A stretch of 11,587 bases of DNA from an uncultured Lachnospiraceae bacterium (GTDB lineage: Bacteria > Bacillota > Clostridia > Lachnospirales > Lachnospiraceae): contig CAJTUC010000061.1 of assembly GCA_910579395.1 (NCBI GenBank), forward strand, positions 1 through 11,587, read 5' to 3'. The notes beneath the pieces were generated by a model. It was given only the letters and a program-made list of their open reading frames with translations. It was not told the origin of the DNA and did no database searches. Below are positions 1-7,008 of this stretch, piece by piece; the stretch's first letter is position 1; every line of letters starts with the position of its first letter. The translations under genes and the position numbers were made by a program.

Positions 1-2
1 TC

Positions 3-272
3 GTGGACGGGCAGCATGAACCGCTGGTGTCGGAGGAACTGTTTGCTTTGGCGAATGAGAGGACGAAGCCGAAGAAGAGGGACAGGAGCGGCGTGGATAT
101 GAGCGGCTTTAAGCGGGAGGTGCTGTTTGTGTGCGGGTACTGCGGGCGGTCTATGGTGAAGAAGAAGCATAAGTATTGCCGCCGTTACCGGACCTGTGGG
201 ACTGATACGGAGTGCAGGAGAGAGAGTTTCAAGTTTTGCGTTTACACAAAACTTGAAACTCTCTCAGTTTGA
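3..272 (+). CDS. Large serine recombinase, C-terminal zinc-ribbon part (5' end outside window; probably truncated at 3' end)
   Basis: The frame is open from the window edge, so the N-terminal catalytic domain would lie upstream. The visible part begins with a segment of the HEPLVSEELF type, which in large serine recombinases ends the 'recombinase' domain. It is followed by a basic linker and a zinc ribbon with a CGYCG knuckle (Cys44 and Cys47 counted from the GTG at 3) and later cysteines at 65 and 71. These enzymes excise and integrate mobile elements in Clostridia. In intact members a long coiled-coil and C-terminal region follows the ribbon. Here the frame ends about 18 codons after Cys71, inside a perfect inverted repeat (220-265), so the gene looks cut short rather than naturally terminated. 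The family call is fairly secure; the truncation is inferred. Confidence 0.65.
   Translation: MDGQHEPLVSEELFALANERTKPKKRDRSGVDMSGFKREVLFVCGYCGRSMVKKKHKYCRRYRTCGTDTECRRESFKFCVYTKLETLSV
220..265. repeat. Perfect 19-bp inverted repeat (8-nt loop) at the end of the recombinase fragment
   Basis: Arms 220-238 and 247-265 are exact reverse complements (GAGAGAGTTTCAAGTTTTG on the left), with loop CGTTTACA. The repeat lies in the last codons of the recombinase frame. No run of T follows on the plus strand, so it is not a typical terminator. It may mark the end of an inserted or deleted mobile element. Confidence 0.8.
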
Positions 273-285
273 CGACAAAAGAAAA

Positions 286-327
286 GCCGCTGACGGCCTG
301 ATTATTTCAATCAGCGCAACCAGCGGC
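286..327 (-). terminator. Possible minus-strand terminator or orphan hairpin
   Basis: The outer stem GCCGCTG (286-292) pairs with CAGCGGC (321-327), and an inner hairpin pairs 298-303 with 309-314. Read on the minus strand, the stem is followed by TTTTCTTTT (277-285), as in a Rho-independent terminator. No minus-strand gene of useful length lies upstream of it (328-540), so it may be a leftover of an element or a structured end. Confidence 0.35.
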
Positions 328-334
328 CACGTTC

Positions 335-380
335 AAGTAGAGTGGAAAATCTGAACACTCTTGATTTCGCCACTCTACTT
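335..380. repeat. 11-bp inverted repeat with 24-nt loop
   Basis: AAGTAGAGTGG (335-345) pairs exactly with CCACTCTACTT (370-380). It lies in the gene-free stretch 273-436, which otherwise holds only the hairpin at 286-327 and an AT-rich run at 381-420. Its function is unknown. Together with the hairpins at 220-265 and 286-327 it suggests the end of a mobile element. Confidence 0.6.
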
Positions 381-436
381 ACTCTCAAATCTAACATTTC
401 TTTTTAATCTTGTTTGTACCCCTTGTACGCCGATGC

Positions 437-466
437 TTGTAAAAGCCTTAAAGGTTATGGTATAAT
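437..466 (+). promoter_or_regulatory. Promoter of the leader element and histidine kinase
   Basis: The -35 TTGTAA (437-442) and -10 TATAAT (461-466) are separated by 18 bp, and a TGG lies immediately before the -10 (extended -10). Transcription would begin at about 472-475, just before the GAGGAG of the mini-ORF. It is the only good promoter between the recombinase fragment and the kinase. Confidence 0.6.
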
Positions 467-509
467 GAGCGTTAGTGAGGAGAGCATATTTGTATGTTCG
501 ACAAATGGC
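461..509 (+). repeat. Repeated leader element, copy 1
   Basis: This 49-nt block matches 6937-6985 at 45 positions, including an unbroken 27-nt run starting at the -10 box. The four differences are at 488, 489, 493 and 503. Bases 482-488 pair with 493-499 (7 bp, loop TTTG). Two of the differences (A488-T493 here, G-C in copy 2) preserve that pairing. A second potential stem, 468-474 with 516-522, would form only if transcription starts upstream of the TATAAT used here. The block contains a GAGGAG ribosome site and the start of a short ORF. Confidence 0.75.
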
Positions 510-541
510 AGTTAATGACGCTGTATAGTGAAATTAATTAA
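494..541 (+). CDS. Putative 15-residue leader peptide MFDKWQLMTLYSEIN
   Basis: An ATG lies 11 nt after GAGGAG (477-482) and opens a 15-codon frame that stops with TAA at 539-541, 17 nt before the kinase start. The first five residues (MFDKW) match the mini-ORF of the second element copy (MFDEW), and the following residues are similar in character only. The ATG lies in the 3' arm of the leader hairpin, so translation could depend on that hairpin opening. Translational coupling to the kinase is possible. The conservation may equally reflect RNA or DNA sequence rather than the peptide; translation is unproven. Confidence 0.35.
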   Translation: MFDKWQLMTLYSEIN

Positions 542-558
542 GGGTGGCGGAACAGAAA

Positions 559-3500
559 ATGAAAAAGTTAAAAGATATCAAAGAAAAACAAAGGAAACAG
601 GCAGTTATTTATGCCGTAACAGGAGGAATCATCATTGCGGCAATTCTCTTTGCTACGATGGCCTGGGTGTCAAATAAGGCGAGGAACAGTACCAATCTCG
701 CGGTAAGCCGGGTCAGTGATTTTTATCTGGAGGAGCTGGCCGGGCGGAGGGCACAGGTCGTATCAGAAGAACTGAATACGCATCTGACTTACATAGAAAA
801 TGCGCTTACCGTACTGGAGGACTCCGATCTGGAATCGCAGGAGACGCTGCGGGAGTTTCTTGGGAAAGTCAAAATGCTCTATGGCGTGGATATGTTTGGG
901 CTGGTAGACGAGAATGGTACCGTCTATACGGAGCAAAGCGCTTCATCGGGGCTTGACGGATATGATTTTCTTACAGAGGAGCTGACTGGTCCTGTTATCA
1001 ATACGACGAATCTGGAAGGGGAAAGGAAACGGGCAGTGCTTGCGGCGCCGGTGGAAAATATTTCTTTTCAGGGTGTGCAGATTACGGTGTGTTTTATTCA
1101 GATAAATATCGATGAGATGCTTAGTTCCCTGACGTTACAGACGAACAACAACGAGACATACTGCAGCTTGTATCATCGGAATGGAGAGGATTTGTCCAAT
1201 AATGATTTTGGAAATTTCGAAACGGGAACCAATCTTCTTTCTGCGCTTCAGGATGCGGAGATCAATGACGGGTACAGTTATGAACAGGTGAAAGACGACT
1301 TTACAAACGGAAGAGCCGGAGAAGTTACGTTCACCTATCAGGGATTTCAGGAGACGCTCTCTTATTTACCGGTGGATGGTACGAATTGGATGATGACAAT
1401 TCTGATTCGGGATAATGTCATCAGCGAACAGATTAGTTCCGTCAGTTCCGATATGATGCTGCGCGGGGCCGTTCAGATTGCTATTACGGTGTTCGTGATG
1501 CTTGTGGTGTTCGTGATGCTGATCCGTCAGTCGAAAAGGAATGCGGGGATTCTGCTGGAACAGGAGAAAGAAGACGGCGACCGGATAAGAGCTGCCTATG
1601 CTCAGATTGAGAAGGAGCAGGCAGCAATGGACAATATTCATGCCGCGATGGGTTCCGGTCTCTGGAGCATGGAATTTGATGAGAAGGCAGAAATCGTATC
1701 CTGTACATGGTCGGATGTCTTCCGGAAAATGGTAGGATATGAGAACGAACAGGATTTTCCAAATCTGTTGGAGTCCTGGTCCGATCTGCTGTATGAAGAG
1801 GATAAAGCAGGAGTATTAAAAGAGTATTGGGATACTGTAAAAGACTACACCGGTAAAAAGACTTATGATGTGGAATATCGGCTTCATACAAAACACGCCG
1901 GAATCAGATGGTTCCATGCGGCCGGAAGGCTTTCCAGGCGGGAAGACGGCTCACCGATCAACTTTGTCGGTCTCTTCGTTGATATTGATGACGAGAAAAA
2001 AATGGAGGAGCAGCTGGAAAAACAGAAGGCGGATCTTGAAGATGCACTGGCGGCGGCACAGCATGCCAACAGGGCAAAAACGACATTCCTGAATAATATG
2101 TCCCATGATATCAGGACACCGATGAACGCGATCATTGGATTCACGTCCCTTGCGGCGACGCACATTGACAATAAGGAGCAGGTACAGGATTATCTGTCAA
2201 AGATTACGACATCCAGCAATCATCTTCTCAGCCTGATCAATGATGTTCTCGATATGAGCCGCATTGAAAGCGGAAAAGTAAAGATTGAAGAAAAAGAAAC
2301 ATCTCTTCCGGAGATCATGCACGATTTAAGAACAATCGTACAGGCAGATATCAGTGCGAAACAGCTGGAGTTTTATATCGATACGGCGGATGTGGTCAAC
2401 GAGAATGTTTTATGCGACAAACTCAGGCTGAATCAGATTTTGTTGAATCTTTTGAGTAATGCAATGAAGTTCACCAGGCCTGGCGGTATTGTAAGCGTCC
2501 GTATTCTGCAGAAGGGAAGTGCACAGGATGGCTGGGCTTCCTATGAATTCCAGGTTAAAGATACCGGAATCGGTATGAGTAAAGAATTTCAGGAACACGT
2601 TTTTGAACCGTTTGAACGTGAACGGACGAGTACAGTCAGCGGAATCCAGGGAACCGGACTTGGAATGGCGATTACCAAGAATATTGTGGACATGATGGGC
2701 GGCACGATTTCCGTCACCAGTGAAGAGGGAAAAGGTTCTATTTTTACGGTGTCATTGCGGATGCAGACCTGTTCCGGCCCGGTAAGGCAGGAGGTCGTTC
2801 CGCAGCTGCAGGGGCTCAGGGCGTTAGTCGCGGATGATGATTTTAACACCTGTTCCAGTGTGACGCAGATGCTTTCGATCATTGGTATGCGTCCTGATTG
2901 GACAACATCGGGCAAAGAGGCGGTGCTTCGTGTCAAGCTGGCGGAAGAACAGAATGACAGCTATGCGGCTTATATCATAGACTGGCTGATGCCGGATATG
3001 AATGGTATAGAAGTTGTAAGACGCATCCGTTCGATTATCGGGGAAGGTAAGCCGATTATTATCCTGACAGCCTATGACTGGTCGGATATCGAGGAAGAGG
3101 CACGGAATGCAGGTGTTACGGCCTTTTGTTCAAAGCCAATCTTCCTGTCAGAGCTTCGGGAAGTGCTGGAATCGCCATTTGCAGTCCAGAAAGAGGAAGT
3201 GAAGACCGAGGAAGAGGCAATTTCTTTCGAAGGAAAGAAGCTGCTTCTGGTTGAAGATAACGAAATCAATCAGGAGATTGCGCTGGCAATACTGGAGGAA
3301 GTGGGATTTGTGATGGACGTGGCTGATGACGGAGCCGTTGCGGTTGAGAAGATTAAAGCGGCTGAACCCGGTCAGTATGATCTGATTCTGATGGATATAC
3401 AGATGCCGATCATGAATGGCTATGAGGCGTGCAGACAGATCAGGGCAATGAAGGATTCCCCATATGCGGATATTCCAATTATAGCCATGACGGCCAATGC

Positions 3501-3606
3501 TTTTGACGAAGACAGAAAAGCGGCTTATGACGCGGGAATGAACGGACATGTTGCGAAGCCGATAAATACGGAAGAGCTGTTTGAGATGTTGGGAGAAATT
3601 TTATGA
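559..3606 (+). CDS. Membrane hybrid sensor histidine kinase with two receiver domains
   Basis: The protein has 1015 residues from the ATG at 559, which has AGGGTGG 11 nt upstream; a GTG at 544 in the same frame lacks a ribosome site. The order is TM helix about 15-37, an extracytoplasmic sensor of roughly 265 residues (probably Cache-like), TM helix about 302-322, PAS domain about 355-480, coiled coil, HisKA with H-box FLNNMSHDIRTPMNAI (phospho-His 516), and an HATPase domain with N-box LLNLLSNAMKF, G1 DTGIGM and G2 GTGLGM. Two receivers follow: about 753-870 (phospho-Asp 808 in IIDWLMPDMNG) and about 893-1013 (Asp 946 in LMDIQMPIMNG), each with its acidic pair, Thr and Lys intact. There is no C-terminal HPt or DNA-binding output, so a separate HPt and regulator would be needed. 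The ligand cannot be read from sequence. The leader element and promoter lie directly upstream and a terminator directly downstream, so it looks monocistronic. Confidence 0.95.
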   Translation: MKKLKDIKEKQRKQAVIYAVTGGIIIAAILFATMAWVSNKARNSTNLAVSRVSDFYLEELAGRRAQVVSEELNTHLTYIENALTVLEDSDLESQETLREFLGKVKMLYGVDMFGLVDENGTVYTEQSASSGLDGYDFLTEELTGPVINTTNLEGERKRAVLAAPVENISFQGVQITVCFIQINIDEMLSSLTLQTNNNETYCSLYHRNGEDLSNNDFGNFETGTNLLSALQDAEINDGYSYEQVKDDFTNGRAGEVTFTYQGFQETLSYLPVDGTNWMMTILIRDNVISEQISSVSSDMMLRGAVQIAITVFVMLVVFVMLIRQSKRNAGILLEQEKEDGDRIRAAYAQIEKEQAAMDNIHAAMGSGLWSMEFDEKAEIVSCTWSDVFRKMVGYENEQDFPNLLESWSDLLYEEDKAGVLKEYWDTVKDYTGKKTYDVEYRLHTKHAGIRWFHAAGRLSRREDGSPINFVGLFVDIDDEKKMEEQLEKQKADLEDALAAAQHANRAKTTFLNNMSHDIRTPMNAIIGFTSLAATHIDNKEQVQDYLSKITTSSNHLLSLINDVLDMSRIESGKVKIEEKETSLPEIMHDLRTIVQADISAKQLEFYIDTADVVNENVLCDKLRLNQILLNLLSNAMKFTRPGGIVSVRILQKGSAQDGWASYEFQVKDTGIGMSKEFQEHVFEPFERERTSTVSGIQGTGLGMAITKNIVDMMGGTISVTSEEGKGSIFTVSLRMQTCSGPVRQEVVPQLQGLRALVADDDFNTCSSVTQMLSIIGMRPDWTTSGKEAVLRVKLAEEQNDSYAAYIIDWLMPDMNGIEVVRRIRSIIGEGKPIIILTAYDWSDIEEEARNAGVTAFCSKPIFLSELREVLESPFAVQKEEVKTEEEAISFEGKKLLLVEDNEINQEIALAILEEVGFVMDVADDGAVAVEKIKAAEPGQYDLILMDIQMPIMNGYEACRQIRAMKDSPYADIPIIAMTANAFDEDRKAAYDAGMNGHVAKPINTEELFEMLGEIL

Positions 3607-3618
3607 GTTGTTGGAGAG

Positions 3619-3655
3619 AACCTTTCGGTGCCGCTGCATCGGAGGGGTTTTTTTT
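3619..3655 (+). terminator. Rho-independent terminator of the histidine kinase
   Basis: AACCTTTC plus GGTGC (3619-3631), loop CGCT, then GCATC, a bulged G and GAGGGGTT (3636-3649) give about 13 paired positions including G-U pairs. Eight T (3648-3655) follow. It begins 12 nt after the kinase stop codon. Confidence 0.75.
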
Positions 3656-3718
3656 GAAAAAAATCTTCCTGATATTCCGGATGGAAAAAAATTAGCCTAT
3701 ATTCAGTTCAATATGTCG

Positions 3719-3747
3719 ATGACAGCCATCGAAGATTTTGGTAAAAT
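3719..3747 (+). promoter_or_regulatory. Promoter of the fruK-ptsH-ptsI cluster
   Basis: ATGACA (3719-3724) and TAAAAT (3742-3747) are spaced by 17 bp, with TGG directly before the -10. It lies after the kinase terminator and about 115 nt before fruK. The 5' leader (about 3754-3860) has a small hairpin (TTCTTT/AAAGAA) but no recognised riboswitch, and I see no convincing FruR or cre operator. Confidence 0.6.
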
Positions 3748-3860
3748 GAAAGAGAAGGATTCTTTCTTCAAAGAACTGGATGCGTGCTGTAAAAACACAA
3801 AGGCCTCTGGTCAAAAGAAGCGGAAGGGATATTGTTTGCACATTTTGGAGGAGAGCAGGA

Positions 3861-4772
3861 ATGATTTATACAGTTACCTTTAATCCATCCTTAGATTATA
3901 TCGTGTCCATGAACGGCTTTGAGATGGGCATGACGAACCGTACCATTGGGGAACAGATTTTCCCCGGCGGCAAAGGAATCAATGTTTCCATCGTTTTGAG
4001 CAATCTGGGAATCGAAAATACTGCGCTCGGTTTTACGGCGGGATTTACGGGAGAAAAGATTGAGCAGGAGACTCGGGCGATGGGACTGCGCACCGATTTT
4101 CTTCGAGTGGGTAACGGCTTTTCCCGCATCAATGTCAAGCTGAAGGACTATGACGGGACCGAGATCAACGGCATGGGACCGGATATGACGCAGGACGATG
4201 TGGGGAAATTATATGCACAGCTGGATAAATTGGCAGAGGGTGACGTGCTCGTCTTAGCGGGCAGTGTTCCCAAATGCCTGCCGGATTCCATTTACCGCGA
4301 TATTCTGGAACGGCTGAAGGGGCGGGGTATTTTGTTCGTTGTGGACGCAACGAAAGATCTGCTTTTGAACGTGCTGGAATATGGGCCGTTTCTGATCAAG
4401 CCGAACAGTCATGAACTTGGAGAAATTTTCGGCGTGGAGCTTCATACGCGGGAAGAGGTCGTTCCCTATGCGCGAAAGCTTCAGGAAAAAGGAGCAGGCA
4501 ACGTGCTTGTTTCCATGTCGGGGCAGGGGGCTGTGCTGGTGGATGAGAAAGGAGGAGTCCATGCGCTTCCGGCACCAAAAGGAACGCTCGTTAATGCGGT
4601 AGGCGCCGGAGACTCCATGGTGGCGGGCTTTTTGGCTGGATGGACAGAAAAAAGAGATTATGAGCATGCGTTCCGTATGGGGATTTCAACGGGAAGCGCC
4701 AGCGCTTTTTCCGAGCAATTGGCGACAAAAGAAGAAGTGGAGCGGATTTTCTTCACACTGGAGAATGCCTAA
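3861..4772 (+). CDS. fruK: 1-phosphofructokinase (PfkB family)
   Basis: This enzyme phosphorylates fructose 1-phosphate at C6 with ATP, giving fructose 1,6-bisphosphate in the cytoplasm. The 303-residue length fits the family. The N-terminus MIYTVTFNPSLD carries the NPSLD substrate loop. The first PfkB signature is seen at GGKGINVS (36-43), and the second near the C-terminus as NAVGAGDSMVAGF, with catalytic base Asp251. The start is set by GGAGGAG (3847-3853), 7 nt before the ATG; an in-frame ATG 27 codons upstream would place the promoter leader inside the gene. It is followed by HPr and enzyme I on the same strand. The related tagatose-6-phosphate kinase (LacC) is the main alternative, but the PTS neighbours favour FruK. 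No fructose EII or FruR regulator is in the window. Confidence 0.9.
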   Translation: MIYTVTFNPSLDYIVSMNGFEMGMTNRTIGEQIFPGGKGINVSIVLSNLGIENTALGFTAGFTGEKIEQETRAMGLRTDFLRVGNGFSRINVKLKDYDGTEINGMGPDMTQDDVGKLYAQLDKLAEGDVLVLAGSVPKCLPDSIYRDILERLKGRGILFVVDATKDLLLNVLEYGPFLIKPNSHELGEIFGVELHTREEVVPYARKLQEKGAGNVLVSMSGQGAVLVDEKGGVHALPAPKGTLVNAVGAGDSMVAGFLAGWTEKRDYEHAFRMGISTGSASAFSEQLATKEEVERIFFTLENA

Positions 4773-4786
4773 AAACAGGCATTCTT
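4761..4786 (+). terminator. Intercistronic hairpin overlapping the fruK stop (weak terminator or attenuator)
   Basis: AGAATGCCT (4762-4770) pairs exactly with AGGCATTCT (4777-4785), with a 6-nt A-rich loop. Only a broken T run (TTCTTTC) follows, so it probably reduces rather than stops read-through into ptsH. It includes the fruK stop codon. Confidence 0.4.
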
Positions 4787-4850
4787 TCAATGGCGTGATA
4801 TGGCGGCAGGAAAACAGAAAACTGGAAATGAAAAAAGGAGGGTCACTACC

Positions 4851-5108
4851 ATGAAAGAATTTACATACGTTATCACAGATACAGAGGGCATCCATGCCCG
4901 TCCGGCAGGTGAACTGGTCAAAAAAGCGAAAGAATATACCTCTTCCGTAACGGTCATCAAAGACGAGAAAAAGGCGGATGCAAAGAAACTGTTCGGCCTG
5001 ATGGGACTCGGTGTTAAGCAGGGAATGGAAATCGCGGTACAGGTGGAGGGTAATGATGAAGAAGCAGCGGCTGCGGCGCTGGAAGCATTTTTGAAGGAAA
5101 ATCTGTAA
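4851..5108 (+). CDS. ptsH: HPr phosphocarrier protein, lacking regulatory Ser46
   Basis: HPr carries phosphate from enzyme I to the sugar-specific EIIA proteins of the PTS in the cytoplasm. The 85-residue length is normal. The active site GIHARPAG places the phosphorylated His at residue 15, with Arg17 present. In Firmicutes the HPr kinase site is Ser46 in a KSIMGV-type motif. Here the aligned segment is AKKLFGLM with Lys at 46 (codon AAA at 4986-4988), so this protein should not form the HPr-Ser-P that works with CcpA. The start is fixed by AGGAGGG (4836-4842), 8 nt before the ATG. It lies between fruK and ptsI, 78 nt after fruK and 89 nt before ptsI, and probably shares their transcript. 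A second, regulatory HPr or Crh elsewhere in the genome is likely but not visible. Confidence 0.93.
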   Translation: MKEFTYVITDTEGIHARPAGELVKKAKEYTSSVTVIKDEKKADAKKLFGLMGLGVKQGMEIAVQVEGNDEEAAAAALEAFLKENL

Positions 5109-5197
5109 TAATTGTCGTTTGGCAGCGGAAAGCGGCTCTTTTATAACGGAGCCGGAGAAGGTAAAATCACGGGTTTTGCAAGAATGGAGGATTGTGG

Positions 5198-6856
5198 ATG
5201 GAATTATATCGTGGGAAAAGTGTATTTGGGGGCATTGCTATTGGCAGACTGCATATTTACAGTAGGAAAAATTTACAGGTCAAGCGGGAACGCGTAGAAG
5301 ATGCGGAAGCAGAAGTGGCGCGTTTTCATGCGGCAAAGGAAAAAGCGATTGAGCAGCTTGCCGAGTTGTATGAGAAATCTCTGACGGCTGTTGGAGAAGC
5401 CAATGCAGCGATTTTTGAGATTCACCAGATGATGCTTCAGGACGATGATTACATCGAATCGACGGAAAACATAATCCGAACGCAGCAGGTTAATGCCGAG
5501 TATGCGGTGGCGGCGACCAGCGATAACTTTGCCAATATGTTCGCGGCGATGGACGATGACTATATGAAAGGGCGCGCCGCGGATGTCCGTGACATTTCCG
5601 AGAGAGTGCTGCTCATTTTATCCGGGCAGGAAGCAGACTGCGTCGTGACGGATGAACCGGTCATCATTGTGGCGGATGATCTGGCGCCGAGCGAGACGGT
5701 GCAGATGGATAAGTCAAAAGTGCTGTCTTTCGTGACGGTACACGGTTCGACCAATTCCCATACGGCTATTCTCGCAAGGACCATGGGCATCCCGGCGCTG
5801 ATCGGGACGCCCGTTCCGCTCGATGCGTCTCTGGACGGCAGACTTGCGGTGGTGGACGGCGACACGGGACAGTTTTATGTGGAGCCGGATGAGCAGACGT
5901 TAGCAAAGATGCAGCAAAAATATGATGAAATGCAGACAAAAAAAGAATTGCTGCAGACACTCAAAGGAAAAGAAAGCGTGACGCTGGATGGCAGAAAGAT
6001 TATGCTTTATGCCAATATCGGCAACTATAAGGACCTATCACTCGTATTGGAAAACGATGCGGAAGGAATCGGGCTGTTCCGCAGCGAATTCCTTTATCTG
6101 GAGAGCAGTACTTATCCGACGGAAGAAGAACAGTTGAAGATTTACCGTGCCGTGGCGGAAACGATGGCGGGAAAAAGGGTCATCATCCGGACGCTGGATA
6201 TCGGAGCGGATAAACAGGCGGATTACTTTGAACTGCCGAAAGAAGAAAATCCGGCAATGGGATGCCGCGCTATCCGTATCTGCCTGACAAGACCGGAAAT
6301 TTTTAAAACACAGCTTCGGGCGCTTTTCAGGGCCAGCGCATTCGGAAAAATTGCAATTATGTATCCGATGATCACTTCCTTGGCGGAAATCGCCAGGATT
6401 AAGCAGATCGTAGAAGAAGTAAAAGCGGAGCTGACAGAGGCAGGGGTTCCCTTCGGAACGCCGGAACAGGGCATTATGATCGAGACGCCTGCCGCCGTTA
6501 TGATCAGCGATAAACTGGCAAAAGAAGTGGACTTTTTCAGCATCGGTACGAACGACCTGACCCAGTATACGCTGGCAATCGACCGTCAGAACGACCAGCT
6601 GGATGAATTTTATGATTCCCATCATCAGGCTGTTCTGCGCATGATCGAGATGACCGTGCAGAATGCCCATAAGGAAAATATCTGGTGTGGTATCTGCGGC
6701 GAACTCGGCGCGGATGCATCGCTGAGCAAACTCTTTCTTGCGATGGGCGTTGACGAACTGAGCATGTCGCCCGGCAGTCTTCTCTTCATACGGAAGATCG
6801 TCCGCGAGACGAATGTGGGAGAAGAAGGAGAAGCAGTTAAGGCACAATTTTTATAA
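5198..6856 (+). CDS. ptsI: PTS enzyme I (phosphoenolpyruvate-protein phosphotransferase)
   Basis: Enzyme I takes phosphate from PEP and passes it to His15 of HPr, the first step of all PTS sugar uptake. The protein has 552 residues, near the usual 570. An N-terminal helical HPr-binding region is followed by the phospho-His motif GSTNSHTAILARTMGIPALIG (His188), an SxH variant of the commoner GGRTSH. The C-terminal PEP-binding barrel shows GIGLFRSEFLY, RTLDIGADK, MIETPAA, the signature FSIGTNDLTQYTLA, and GICGELGAD with the acid/base Cys500. GGAGG (5186-5190) stands 7 nt before the ATG at 5198, which rules out the in-frame TTG at 5192. It is the last gene of the cluster and is followed by a strong terminator. 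Confidence 0.96.
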   Translation: MELYRGKSVFGGIAIGRLHIYSRKNLQVKRERVEDAEAEVARFHAAKEKAIEQLAELYEKSLTAVGEANAAIFEIHQMMLQDDDYIESTENIIRTQQVNAEYAVAATSDNFANMFAAMDDDYMKGRAADVRDISERVLLILSGQEADCVVTDEPVIIVADDLAPSETVQMDKSKVLSFVTVHGSTNSHTAILARTMGIPALIGTPVPLDASLDGRLAVVDGDTGQFYVEPDEQTLAKMQQKYDEMQTKKELLQTLKGKESVTLDGRKIMLYANIGNYKDLSLVLENDAEGIGLFRSEFLYLESSTYPTEEEQLKIYRAVAETMAGKRVIIRTLDIGADKQADYFELPKEENPAMGCRAIRICLTRPEIFKTQLRALFRASAFGKIAIMYPMITSLAEIARIKQIVEEVKAELTEAGVPFGTPEQGIMIETPAAVMISDKLAKEVDFFSIGTNDLTQYTLAIDRQNDQLDEFYDSHHQAVLRMIEMTVQNAHKENIWCGICGELGADASLSKLFLAMGVDELSMSPGSLLFIRKIVRETNVGEEGEAVKAQFL

Positions 6857-6869
6857 AGAATCTTGTTAT

Positions 6870-6912
6870 ATCTGCCTGTCGGCTGTTTTGGATGCTGACG
6901 GGCAGATTTTTT
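6870..6912 (+). terminator. Rho-independent terminator of ptsI
   Basis: A 14-bp stem (6870-6883 with 6894-6907, two G-U pairs) with a 10-nt loop is followed by six T (6907-6912). The T run overlaps the presumed -35 of the next promoter. Confidence 0.9.
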
Positions 6913-6942
6913 CAGGTTTTAGTGCAGGTGTTATAATATAAT
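6909..6942 (+). promoter_or_regulatory. Promoter of leader element copy 2 and the MazG-like gene
   Basis: Two overlapping -10 boxes occur (TATAAT at 6932-6937 and 6937-6942). The second is the one conserved with copy 1. The best -35 is TTTTCA (6909-6914), 17 bp before the first -10. The second -10 has only a poor -35, so this promoter is less certain than the one at 437-466. Confidence 0.5.
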
Positions 6943-6985
6943 GAGCGTTAGTGAGGAGAGCATGCTTGCATGTTCGACGAATGGC
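6937..6985 (+). repeat. Repeated leader element, copy 2
   Basis: It is identical to 461-509 except at four positions. The hairpin pairs 6958-6964 with 6969-6975 (7 bp), with loop CTTG closed by G-C, where copy 1 has A-T and loop TTTG. A further stem, 6944-6949 with 6987-6992 (AGCGTT/AATGCT, one G-U), parallels the outer stem of copy 1 but lies at a different distance. Downstream of 6985 the two copies diverge completely. Confidence 0.75.
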
Positions 6986-7008
6986 GAATGCTGATCATGA
7001 ATCTCTGA
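6970..7008 (+). CDS. Putative 12-residue leader peptide MFDEWRMLIMNL
   Basis: An ATG 11 nt after GAGGAG (6953-6958) opens a 12-codon frame ending at TGA 7006-7008, inside the hairpin at 6994-7016 and 72 nt before the MazG-like start. Residues 1-5 match the copy 1 mini-ORF except for Glu versus Lys at residue 4. No Shine-Dalgarno coupling to the next gene is visible. Translation is unproven. Confidence 0.33.
   Translation: MFDEWRMLIMNL

Noticed and set aside
220..380. CRISPR-like or tandem repeat array near the left end
   Set aside because: The repeats are three different inverted repeats, not direct repeats with regular spacers.
461..509. Known riboswitch classes (c-di-GMP, preQ1, ZTP, fluoride, guanidine, T-box) for the repeated leader
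   Set aside because: None of the conserved cores I know for these classes is present, and the block is too short for most of them.
3581..3883. 100-codon plus-strand frame overlapping the kinase end and fruK start
   Set aside because: It overlaps both genes, contains the kinase terminator and the fruK promoter, and lacks its own ribosome site. It is best explained as chance.
5112..5297. 61-codon frame between ptsH and ptsI
   Set aside because: It runs into ptsI in another frame, has no ribosome site and shows no recognisable motif.
6038..6847. 269-codon minus-strand frame inside ptsI
   Set aside because: It is fully antisense to the well-supported enzyme I gene. The composition is typical of a shadow frame and there is no family signal.
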